From Betaproteobacteria bacterium (GTDB lineage Bacteria > Pseudomonadota > Gammaproteobacteria > Burkholderiales > Usitatibacteraceae): a DNA stretch of 33,824 nucleotides. Shown in pieces: positions 1-10,008 of the stretch. The notes below the pieces were generated by a model. That model was not told the origin of the DNA. It did not search any database and saw nothing but the letters and a program-made list of their open reading frames with translations. The stretch is taken from positions 1 through 33,824 of the forward strand of contig JADKJR010000020.1 in assembly GCA_016720925.1 (NCBI GenBank), read 5' to 3'. Positions within the stretch are counted from its first letter, which is position 1; each line of letters starts with the position of its first letter. The position numbers and the translations under genes were made by a program.

Positions 1-2354
1 GCGGCATGCCAAGCGCTGGCAGGACGTGGAAGAGCTGTTGCAGGCCGGTATCGATGTTCACGACGCTGAACATTCAGCAGGTTGAGGAGTTGAGGCGAAA
101 GACGTGGTCCGGTGGCATCACCGGCGTACGCGTACGGGAGAACGGTCTCCGATCGGGTAATCGACCGAGGCCGATGAAATCCTGCCAGTCGACTTGCGCC
201 GGAAGAAGTGCTAAAGCGCACCGAGGCCGGCAAGGTCTATCTCTGCCTGAGCAGGCGCAACGGGCGCGAAGATTTTTCCTCAAGGGCGACCTGGTCATCG
301 CTACGCGGACTCGCTGCGCCGCACCGCTGACCATGTCGATGCCGACGTCAGGACTACCGCGATCTAAAATCCATCAGGCGCGTATGGGCCACACGCGACG
401 CGCTGCTCGCCTGCGTCAGTCCGCGTGAGGAGGCGAACGCGTGGTGCGTGCCACCGCGCGGCTAGCCGAGGCTTTGGACGCACCACGGCACGCAGTCTAC
501 GTGGAAACCCCAAGGTTGCAGCGCCTGCCCGAAGCGGAACGCACGCGCATTCTCAGCGTCCTCAAGCTGGCCCGGTTTGGGGGCGAACACGACGACGCTG
601 GCCGGCGAGAATATCGATGAAACACTGGTTGGCTATGCCCGCGATAATAATCTCAGCAGGGTCGTGATCGGCCCGGGGTGCCGGCGAACACGACTGGAAT
701 GTAGCTGGCCTGGCGCACGACGCTCGCGGATCGGGTGCCGCAGAAGGCACCGGAGCTCGATGTGATGCAGATTGCGCGCGGCGCCAGGACAGGCCGCACT
801 TTGCGGGTCGGCGCGACCGTCGAGAATCCGCCAGTGGCGGCAAATCGCGTGTGCTTCCGTATCTAGTCGCGGCAGGTGCTTGTGCGCTCACCAGCTGGTC
901 GCAACGGGCCTGCTGCCGTATTTTGCGCTGGCCCAACATCGTCATGCTGTTTCTGTTGAATGTGGTGCTGGTGTCGGCGCTACGGGCCGCGGCCCGGCGA
1001 TCCTTTCGGCATTTCTCTCTGTCGCATCCTTTGATTTCTTCTTTGGCCTACAACTTTTCTTTCGCGGTTTCAGACGTGCAATACCTGTTGACGTTCGCCA
1101 TCATGCTGGCGGTTGCGTTGATCACGGCGCAACTGACAGCCGGCCTGAAGATACCGGGCACGAATCGCCGCAGGCACCGGGAGGGTCGCGCACGTGCCCT
1201 TTCGAAATGGCGCGCGAATTATCCGGGGGCTGTTGACGTTTGAGCAAGGTCGTGGAGATGGGCGATGCGCGCATTGAAGAGACTTTCCGTGCCAAGGCGG
1301 CGCGGTTCTGCCAGATCGAGGGAGACCGGCTGGACTTTTCTGGCACGGATCGCACCGCCCGCGTATCAACGAATCGATTGCGCAGTGGGTCTATGACCGC
1401 GGCCAGCCGGCGGGATTGGGCACCGATACGCTGGCGGGCGGCAACGTACTCTATCTGCCGCTGACGGCGCCCATGCGCGCACGCAGCGTGCTGGGGGTGA
1501 GACCGAGAATCCGCGATGGCTGCGAGTCCCCGAAGCAACCGGCAACCGAAACATTCGCGTCGCTGATCGCGATTGCACTGGAGCGTGTTCACTATGTTGA
1601 AGTGGCTCGTGAAGCGATCCTGAAGATGGAATCGGAACGCCTGCGCAACAGCGTGCTGGCGCTGTCGCACGATCTGCGCACACCGTTAACTGCGTTGATC
1701 GGCATGGCCGACGCCATGGCGCGCTCGGAACCGGCTTGCCGAAAACAGATCAGTGGGCGGAATCCATTCTCACCGGAGTCAGCGGCTCTCGCAACTGGTG
1801 GACAATCTACTCGACATGGCGCGCCACGGAAGCCGGTGATGTCAAACTCAATGCCGACTGGCAACCTGTTGAGAAGTCGTGGGAACCGCTTTGCGCGTAA
1901 GCCAACCGGTGTTGCAGCAGCATAAAGTGACGACCGACTTGCCGGCGAATCTGCCGCTGGTGCGCTTTGATGCCGTGCTGATCGAGCGTGTGCTTTGCAA
2001 TCTCCTGGAGAACGCCGCCAAGTACACGCCTGCGGGGTCGCATATTGCCATTGCGGCAGCTCAGGCCGGCGGCTGGATGGAGATTGCGGTCCTTGACGAC
2101 GGTCCGGGCTTCCCACCCGAATTCGCGGCACGGCTGTTTGACAAGTTCACCCGCGCCGAGCCCGAATCGACGGTACGTGGCGTGGGCTGGGTCGGCCAAT
2201 CTGCCGCGCGGTTGTTGAAGCGCATGGCGGCAGCATTCGCGCCGAAAACATGCATCCGCATGGCGCACGCTTCGTGTTCACGTTGCCGCTCGAGACGCCG
2301 CCGGCGGCGGTGGAAGTTGAAGTTGAAGCTGAAGCTGAAGGCCGGACGCCGTGA
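1..2354 (+). pseudogene. kdpD: Sensor histidine kinase KdpD, 5'-truncated by window edge and multiply frameshifted
   Basis: KdpD is the membrane sensor kinase that controls the Kdp high-affinity K+ uptake operon. Pieces of one KdpD appear in order but in changing frames. The KdpD N-terminal domain is seen at 2-330 (RHAKRWQDVEELL, then FTTLNIQQVEEL and ITGVRVRE). A universal-stress-protein-like domain lies at about 430-770 (HAVYVETPRLQRLPEAERTR, LAGENIDETLVGYARDNNLS). The four-helix DUF4118 membrane domain is at about 850-1135, and a GAF-like part at about 1190-1590. The H-box LSHDLRTPLTALIG is near 1660-1700, the N-box NLLENAAKYTP near 2000-2030 and the G1 box DDGPGFPPEF near 2096-2125. The stop is 2352-2354, overlapping the kdpE start. 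At least a dozen frame changes are needed, yet motif residues are nearly all intact. This suggests indel errors or very recent decay. kdpABC would be expected upstream, outside the window. Confidence 0.85.
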
Positions 2355-3039
2355 GCGCCCGTCACGTCGTGCTAGTCGAGGACGAGCCGCAAATTCGCCG
2401 CTTCGTGCGTGTTGCGCTGGAGGAGGAAAGGTTGTCAGGTGTTCGAAGCCGAAACGGTGGAGCGCGGCCTGATCGAGGCCGGCACCAGGAAGCCCGATCT
2501 GGTCATCGTCGATCTTGGGCTGCCGGATCGCGATGGCCTGGAGTTGATCCGTGATTTGCGCGGCTGGTCGAACGTGCCCGGTGATTGTACTTTCGGCGCG
2601 CCGGGGGAAGCGGACAAGATTGCCGCGCTTGATCTGGGAAGCTGACGACTACCTGACTAAACCGTTTGGCGTCGGTGAAATGCTGGCGCGTGTGCGCGGC
2701 GCTGCGGCGAATCCGCGCGCAATGCCGAGTCGGGTAAGAGCATGGTTTCGTTTGGCGCCGTCAAAGTGGATCTCGCCAGTCGAGTGACACGAAAGGGTGG
2801 CGTGGAGGTGCACCTCACCCCATCGAATTCCGTTTTGCTCTCCTACCTGTGCACGCACAGCGGGAAGGTCTTGACGCACCGGCAACTGCTCAAACAGGTG
2901 TGGGGCCCTCGCACGTCGAGCAGACCACTATCCGCGAATCTTCGTGCGGCACTTGCGGCGGAAACTCGAAGATGATCCCGCGCAGCCGAAATTCCTGCTG
3001 ACGGAAATCGGCGTGGGCTATCGGCTGGTGCTGCCATAG
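2351..3039 (+). pseudogene. kdpE: Response regulator KdpE, frameshifted
   Basis: KdpE is the OmpR-family DNA-binding partner of KdpD and activates kdpFABC transcription. The GTG at 2351 overlaps the kdpD stop, the usual translational coupling of this pair. The receiver domain shows LVEDEPQIRRF, the phospho-acceptor region VDLGLPDRDGLELI, the switch region VLSARGEADKIAALDLG and the conserved lysine in DDYLTKPFGVGEML. The winged-helix domain follows (VHLTPIEF, LSYLCTHSGKVLTHRQLLKQVWG, FLLTEIGVGYRLVLP). These blocks lie in different frames. Apparent single extra bases are visible near 2427 (AAA run), 2580 (G) and 2640 (A), and more changes near 2710 and 2910-2940. Corrected, the length would be about 229 residues, normal for KdpE. 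A real inactive gene cannot be excluded, but the error pattern looks technical. Confidence 0.85.
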
Positions 3040-3151
3040 CACCGGCATTGCCGGACGCAATCGGGAATTTTGCCCAGACAGGTTTCTCCCATACTTTGCC
3101 GCAATCAGCGGCGCCGCAAACACTGCCGGTGACGGCGGGCTACTCGCGAGA

Positions 3152-5182
3152 TCAACGCAAGAAAACGCTCACCCTCGTATAGAAATCGACGACGCTCTGT
3201 TCTTTATTGAAGCCATGCGCTTCGCCGTCATAGACCACATATTCGATCGGCTTGCCCGCTTTTTCCATCGCATCGCGCATCGTCGTTCCGTGAATGAGCG
3301 GAACGCGCTGGTCGTCGCGACCCATCGCCAGTAGCACCGGCGCCTTGATCTTGTCCGCATTTTTTGCCGGCGACGTTTTCTGGAATTGCTCGCGATCGCG
3401 ATCCGCTTGTCACCGACCCAGCGCTTGAAGTCCGTTTCGTAATAGTCCGTCAAGCGCGCAGTATCCGACCATGAAACGGTCTGCTTCAACTCGAGATCCG
3501 TCCTGCCACATAGGCAACACCGCAGCGCCACAAATCCGGATCTTGACCAGACCCTGCAGCGTCGCGTAGCCACCATAGCTTCCGCCGAAGAGACACATGC
3601 GGCCCTTGTCCCGATGCCTTCTTTGACCAGATACAAAGCACCATCAGAAATATCGTCCTGCATGGCAAGCCCCCATTGCTTGAAACTCGCCGTGTAATGC
3701 GATCGGCCGAAGCCTGTGGAACCGCGAGGCTCGGGCTCCAGTACAGCATAGCCGCGCGACGCCAGGAATTGCGCAACCGGCCAGCGGCCCCACTGAATTC
3801 CGCTGTAGCCCCGCACCCACGGCCCGCCATGAATATGCACGACCAGCGGCAGGTTCTTGCCATCGCGGTCGATGGGCGTGATCACCCAGGCAGGAATTTC
3901 GCGGCCATCGCGTGCTTTGTACTTCATGAAGCTGCGTTTGCTCATTAGTGTGGGCGGAAGCCACTCGCGCGACTTTGACACTTCCTGCAAACTGCGCTTT
4001 TCCGTGTCGTAGAGAAAATAGCCGCCGGGATTGGTATCGGATGCTGAGTAGATCAGCACGTACCGGCTGTTTTCATCGGCAATATCGATGGCGTTGGTGC
4101 GCTCGGGCAATGCCTTGTCGAGCGCCGCCTGCAAGCGCGCCAGGTCCTCGTCGAACCATGTGGTGACCGGCACGTTTGCGCTATAACGAATTCCGACCAG
4201 CGCTTTCTTTGTGCGGCTGAAAATCAGGCCGCCATTCAGGTCCGATGAGCGGATGTTCCAGTAGTTTCTCGCCAAGTTTTCGCTCGGCGATGTCGTATTT
4301 GAAAATTGCCCGCCGGTCGCGACCGATACTCGACGAAACATAGAGGGTCTTGTTGTCGTAGTCGAACGCCAGCGGCGAGATGTTGCCCTGGCTATCCTTG
4401 CCCGCGGCGTGGCCGATCATCTCCCAGTCTTTTCCGTCGCCTGGCCGATGCCAGATGGTCTGCTCGCGCGGGCTCGCGGGATCCTTGCGCTCTTCCTGGC
4501 GGATCGCGATACGCGGCTCGAGGTGGCGGTCCAACACCCAGCGGACAACGTTGCCGGGCGTTTGAACCGTAAGCAGCTTGTATTCACCCGTCCTGGTATT
4601 AAAGCGATAAACATCCGCATAACTTTGGCTGCGTCCAAAAATTTCCGCGATCACATCCCCGCTGCCGTCAAAGGTACGGCTGAGAATACGAAAGGAGATG
4701 TTGACGCCGTGCACGAGAATCGAATTGCGCCGCGCTTCACGTTCGCGTGCGCGTTCAAGCGGGAAAGTGAGATCGCGAATGTTCTTGCCGTCCACATCCA
4801 CCGCATAGGCGCCTTTCAGGTTGGTGGCGCCGCTGACTTCGCTCAAGTCGGCCGAACGAAAATACAGCCGGTCATTGCTGACCCACACAAAATCAACAAC
4901 GTCCAACTCCTTGAAGTTGGAAATAACCTGCAATTTGCCGGCGAGAAAATCAATGACCACCAGATTGTCACGGCCATTGATGGGCCGCACGGCGGCCAGC
5001 CGGTTGCCATCAGGCGAAATCGCCATCTGCGAATATTCGGCCCGACGGAAAAATGCTTCGACCGGAATATCTGCGGGCTTTGCGTAGCGCGGCGCGGTCC
5101 GGGCGGGCGCAGTGGCTTCCGCAAACGCGGGGGTTGTCGCGCATACCCATACCAATAGCCAAAGCGTCAGGGCGAATCGCAT
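3152..5182 (-). pseudogene. S9-family (prolyl oligopeptidase-type) exported peptidase, frameshifted in its 3' half
   Basis: This is a serine peptidase of the alpha/beta-hydrolase S9 family, which cleaves short peptides, often after proline or alanine. The N-terminus (MRFALTLWLLVWVCATTPAFA) is a signal peptide, so the enzyme is exported. About 300 residues of beta-propeller-like sequence follow. The catalytic domain begins near KARDGREIPAWVITP, with an HGGPW oxyanion-hole motif. The nucleophile motif GGSYGGYAT is near 3550-3590, the Asp region is GRDDQRVPL and the His region is DGEAHGF. The frame changes near 4290, 3610, 3540 and 3370, so no single ORF spans the domain. The catalytic triad regions are all present, so corrected this would be an intact protein of about 675 residues. 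It lies downstream of the DapA-family gene on the same strand, with repeat element A between them. A role in feeding peptides to that pathway is only inference. Confidence 0.8.
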
Positions 5183-5343
5183 CCGTCACTCCCATCGTCG
5201 TAGTTTGCAACAGCCACTTGCCATCCAGGCCTGCCGCGGGTGGAGATCGCGCAATAGCGATCGTGCTGCAGTCAAGGCACTGTGCGCCTACGCTTCAGAC
5301 TTATTGTGGCAGTTTATCATTAATCAGCGTGTGAACCATCGAT

Positions 5344-5409
5344 AAACTCTAGCACTGGCGCGGCTTTCAGACCATAAAGGCCTGAAATGCCCCGCCCGTA
5401 TTAGAGTTT
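5344..5409. repeat. 66-nt palindromic intergenic element, copy A
   Basis: Outer arms AAACTCTA (5344-5351) and TAGAGTTT (5402-5409) are perfectly complementary, and an inner TTTCAG/CTGAAA stem caps the fold. The left arm AAACTCTAGCACTGGCGCGG closely matches the left arms of the elements at 17824, 27675 and 30797, all 66 nt long. The element sits between the DapA-family stop and the peptidase start, both on the - strand. The rest of the 5183-5448 gap shows nothing else I can identify. Confidence 0.7.
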
Positions 5410-5448
5410 ACTACCTTTGTTCTTGGTACCAGCCGTCATTAACTTGTC

Positions 5449-6372
5449 TCATGCCGATTTGCCGAGGCCGACGTCGGGCAGTTGTGGACGCTGATCAAGC
5501 GCCTGCTTCATCAACGCGTTGATTGCGGCAGTTTCCGCCGGGCTGAGAGGCAGGCGCGGCGGGCGCGTGAGATGGGTGCCGCGTCCCATGATGTGCTCGC
5601 ACAGCTTGATGCACTGGACCAGGTCCGGGCGGGCATCAAGATGCAGCAACGGCATGAACCAGCGATACAGGCTCATCGCTTCGGCATAGCGGCCCGCGCG
5701 CGCGAGCCGGAACAATGTCTCGCCTTCGCGCGGAAACGCATTCGACAGACCGGAGACCCAGCCCACGGCACCGACCATGATGCTTTCGACGACCACGTCA
5801 TCAAGCCCGGCGAACAGTACGAATCGATCGCCGACCAAATTGTGCAAATCGGTAAATCGCCGCGTGTCGCCGGAGGATTCCTTGAAGTAGACAATCGTCT
5901 CGCAATCGGCCAGCGAAGCGAGGATTTCCGGCGTAACGTCGTTCTTGTAAATCGGCGGATTGTTGTAAACCATGACCGGCAGATCAGTTGCTTTGGCAAC
6001 GCTACGGAAATGCGCGGCGGTTTCATGCGGCTTCGATGAATAGACCAATGCCGGCATCACCATCACACCATCAAGGCCGATACGGGCGGCCTCCTTCGCC
6101 ATGCCGATTGCAAACGCGGAAGTGAATTCCGCAATGCCGCTCACGACCGGGACGCGACCGCGGGCAACCGCTTTCGCGGTTTCCATCACCGCGATTTTCT
6201 CGGCTTTGTCGAGCGAACAGTTCTCGCCCACCGTGCCACAGACAACGAGGCCGGACACTCCGTCCGTGATCAGGCCCTCCATGACTCTTGCGGTGGCGTC
6301 TATGTCTAGCGACAGATCGTCGCGAAACTGCGTGGTCACAGCGGGAAAAACACCACTCCAATGAGATTTCAA
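5449..6372 (-). CDS. DapA/NAL-family lyase, probably 1-pyrroline-4-hydroxy-2-carboxylate deaminase
   Basis: This 307-residue protein is a TIM-barrel class I aldolase of the dihydrodipicolinate synthase family. The Schiff-base lysine is K164 in YFKESSGD, the catalytic tyrosine is Y136 in VYNNPP, and the substrate loop is CGTVGEN (45-51), where lysine-pathway DapA has GTTGE. The opening HWSGVFPAVTTQF and the stretches GVSGLVVCG, PALVYSSKP and HLDARPDLVQCIKLCE resemble, from memory, the deaminase of trans-4-hydroxy-L-proline catabolism. That enzyme makes alpha-ketoglutarate semialdehyde. The start is TTG at 6372, supported by GGGGAG eight bases upstream and by the family start. A FadR-type regulator is encoded just upstream on the same strand, as is common for catabolic operons. 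The family is certain; the exact substrate is less so, and another DapA-like aldolase is possible. No other hydroxyproline gene is in the window. Confidence 0.8.
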   Translation of the reverse strand: MKSHWSGVFPAVTTQFRDDLSLDIDATARVMEGLITDGVSGLVVCGTVGENCSLDKAEKIAVMETAKAVARGRVPVVSGIAEFTSAFAIGMAKEAARIGLDGVMVMPALVYSSKPHETAAHFRSVAKATDLPVMVYNNPPIYKNDVTPEILASLADCETIVYFKESSGDTRRFTDLHNLVGDRFVLFAGLDDVVVESIMVGAVGWVSGLSNAFPREGETLFRLARAGRYAEAMSLYRWFMPLLHLDARPDLVQCIKLCEHIMGRGTHLTRPPRLPLSPAETAAINALMKQALDQRPQLPDVGLGKSA

Positions 6373-6443
6373 TTCAGTACTCCCCGGTTAGTCATCAACG
6401 TCCATGTACGAGCCGCGGCAATGAGTCCGCCACCCGATCCCAT

Positions 6444-7148
6444 TCATTTTCGTGCCGCCTTCCACCGGCGAACCCGCGCAAAAGGCGGCTGGTCGGCCTT
6501 TGGCCGAGGTTTGCCGGACGCGGCGGCACCCAATGCCTTTTCCTTGACATGCAGGATGTGCTGCCGCATTGCGTCCCTTGCGTGAACCGGGTTACGTTCG
6601 CGCAGCGACTTCATCAGCGATTCGTGCTCGCCGAGCACATACCCGGCGGTAATCAGCCGGGGCATTTCGCCAAGCAGCTTTTCAATGAGGATCGTCAGGC
6701 GTTCATTACCCGAAGCCCGGGCGATCAACGAATGGAAGCCCGTATTGCGCACTAGCGTCTCGGCCGATGGTTCGGTATCGGCCTCGCCAGAAACGATCGC
6801 CTCAAGCTGCGCCAACTCATCATCGCCAATGCGCGCGGCCGCGAGTTCAACCGCTGCACATTCAAGAATCACGCGCAGGTCAAAACACTCGTGAACATCG
6901 CGGACGGTGATCGGCGTCACGACGTAGGCCTGGCGCGGCAGGATCTGGACGAGGCCTTCGTGATTGAGCAAGCTCAGCGCTTCGCGGACCGGCGTCTTGC
7001 TTACACCCAACTGTTCAGCCAAATCGCGCTCATTGAGGACGGCGCCGGGTTCAAGGCGGCAGGCGAGAATCGCGTCGCGCAGGATCGCCACGACCTGCTT
7101 GCGCAGGGACAGATTCGGCAATGGCTGCTTGCGATTGATTGTTGCCAT
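6444..7148 (-). CDS. GntR-family (FadR/FCD subfamily) transcriptional regulator
   Basis: A 234-residue ligand-responsive repressor. Residues 15-75 form the GntR winged helix, with the typical LRDAILACRLEPGAVLNERD and LGVSKTPVREAL recognition-helix region. Residues 85-205 form an all-helical FCD domain, with candidate metal-binding histidines H139 (GFHSLIARAS), H175 and H197 (MRQHILHV). The C-terminal 30 residues are basic and variable. It lies about 70 bases upstream of the DapA-family gene, same strand, so it probably controls that gene and itself. A perfect palindrome, CTGATATATCAG, lies 16 bases upstream of the start and is the obvious operator candidate. The effector is unknown; if the neighbour assignment is right, a hydroxyproline-pathway intermediate would be logical. 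Confidence 0.88.
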   Translation of the reverse strand: MATINRKQPLPNLSLRKQVVAILRDAILACRLEPGAVLNERDLAEQLGVSKTPVREALSLLNHEGLVQILPRQAYVVTPITVRDVHECFDLRVILECAAVELAAARIGDDELAQLEAIVSGEADTEPSAETLVRNTGFHSLIARASGNERLTILIEKLLGEMPRLITAGYVLGEHESLMKSLRERNPVHARDAMRQHILHVKEKALGAAASGKPRPKADQPPFARVRRWKAARK

Positions 7149-7163
7149 GCCTGAAGAATACCA

Positions 7164-7175
7164 CTGATATATCAG
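7164..7175. promoter_or_regulatory. Candidate GntR/FadR-type operator
   Basis: A perfect 12-bp palindrome, CTGATATATCAG, sits just upstream of the gntR start codon. FCD-type GntR regulators commonly bind short AT-centred palindromes at their own promoters. Autoregulation is inferred from position and symmetry. Confidence 0.5.
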
Positions 7176-7226
7176 CAGGGCAATGTAATTGCGCGCGCGT
7201 GAGCGATATGCAGTGGCATCAATAAA

Positions 7227-7261
7227 ATGAAAACAGCCGGATTTGATCCGGCTGTTTTCAT
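7227..7261 (-). terminator. Rho-independent terminator of ettA
   Basis: ATGAAAACAGCCGGAT (7227-7242) and ATCCGGCTGTTTTCAT (7246-7261) form a perfect 16-bp stem with a three-base loop. On the - strand it is followed by TTTTATTG, giving the U-tract expected for ettA, whose stop is at 7278. It also separates ettA from the gntR promoter. Confidence 0.85.
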
Positions 7262-7277
7262 GATTCCCGCATTTTGA

Positions 7278-8942
<1,665 letters not shown>

Positions 8943-9077
8943 GGTTTTTTGCTGCCTTGCGAAGTAAAGAGGGAAACGAGGTACAAGTGAAGCGGGGAAC
9001 CTGCTATTTTACGCGAGTGACGGGGCAAATTGATTGAAAGCCGAGAAATTCCGCCTCCGAACACCTAAACTGTCGAA

Positions 9078-9923
9078 ATGAAAATTCCCAAACGACTGCA
9101 ACCGCTGCTGGAAGACGGCCTGATCGACGGCGTGGTGCGCCAGCTCATGAGCGGCAAGGAGGCGATGGTGTTCGTGGTGCGCTGCGGAGATGAGACGCGC
9201 TGCGCAAAGGTTTACAAGGAAGCGAACAAACGCGCATTCCGCCAGGCCGTCGACTATACGGAGAACCGCAAGACCAAGAACACCCGGCAGGCGCGGGCGA
9301 TGGCGAAAGGCACGCGCTTTGGCCGCCAATCGCAAGAAGCCGCATGGCAAAACGCCGAGGTCGATGCGTTGTACCGCTTGGCTGCGGCGGGCGTACGGGT
9401 GCCGAAACCGTACAACTTTCATGAAGGTGTGCTACTGATGGAACTGGTGGCGGACACGGAAGGCAATGCGGCGCCGAGGTTGAACGACGTCGAGTTCACG
9501 CCCGACGTGGCGATCAAGTATCACGACGCGCTGATCCGCGAAGTGGTGCGCATGCTGTGCGCGGGTGTGATCCATGGAGACCTCTCCGAATTCAACATCC
9601 TTGTCGGCGCTGACGGCCCGGTGATCATCGATCTGCCGCAAGCCGTGGATGCGGCGGGTAACAACCACGCCCAGGCGATGCTGGAGCGCGATGTGGCGAA
9701 TTTGCGCAACTATTTCGGCCGGTTTGCGCCGGAACTGCTCAAGACCCACTACGGCCGTGAGATCTGGGCACATTATGAGGCGGGCACCCTGACGCCTGAA
9801 GTTGTCCTGACGGGACGATTCGAGCGCAAGCACAAGGCCGTGGACATGGACAGCGTTCTACGCGAGATCGAGGACACGCGACTGGAAGAAGCCGCGCGGT
9901 TGTTGCGGATGCAGGATCGTTAA
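9078..9923 (+). CDS. RIO-family serine/threonine protein kinase
   Basis: A 281-residue atypical protein kinase of the RIO1-like family; archaeal and eukaryotic members act in small-subunit ribosome maturation, while bacterial members are little studied. The nucleotide loop is MSGKEAMVFVV (24-34), where RIO1 has a similar SGKEA motif. The ATP-anchoring lysine is K44 in CAKVYK. The catalytic loop is HGDLSEFNIL (166-175) with D168 and N173, and the metal-binding aspartate is D185 in IIDLPQAV. All key residues are present, so it should be active. The C-terminal ~60 residues are charged and helical. It is divergently transcribed from ettA across 135 bases, giving two translation-linked families side by side. 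A direct functional connection is inference. Confidence 0.9.
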   Translation: MKIPKRLQPLLEDGLIDGVVRQLMSGKEAMVFVVRCGDETRCAKVYKEANKRAFRQAVDYTENRKTKNTRQARAMAKGTRFGRQSQEAAWQNAEVDALYRLAAAGVRVPKPYNFHEGVLLMELVADTEGNAAPRLNDVEFTPDVAIKYHDALIREVVRMLCAGVIHGDLSEFNILVGADGPVIIDLPQAVDAAGNNHAQAMLERDVANLRNYFGRFAPELLKTHYGREIWAHYEAGTLTPEVVLTGRFERKHKAVDMDSVLREIEDTRLEEAARLLRMQDR

Positions 9924-9958
9924 CCCAGCGATTTGTCTGGCTTTCGTTTCGGTTGTCG

Positions 9959-9979
9959 TCATTCCCGCGAAGGGAATGA
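9959..9979. repeat. Short intergenic palindrome (TCATTCCC/GGGAATGA)
   Basis: TCATTCCC (9959-9966) and GGGAATGA (9972-9979) pair perfectly around GCGAA. It resembles the half-palindromic ATTCCCGCG repeats that are frequent in proteobacterial intergenic DNA. It lies between two convergent genes (RIO kinase and the osmoprotectant permease) and may help termination, though no T-run follows. Confidence 0.5.
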
Positions 9980-10008
9980 TAGTGTGTCTGCCGGTTAACT
10001 AGCTCAGT

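Noticed and set aside
3042..3054. CCGGC/GCCGG hairpin after kdpE
   Set aside because: Only five base pairs with a three-base loop and no T-run; too weak to call a terminator.
1..4341. Programmed frameshifting in kdpD, kdpE or the peptidase
   Set aside because: There are far too many frame changes, at positions without slippery heptamers plus structure, to be programmed.
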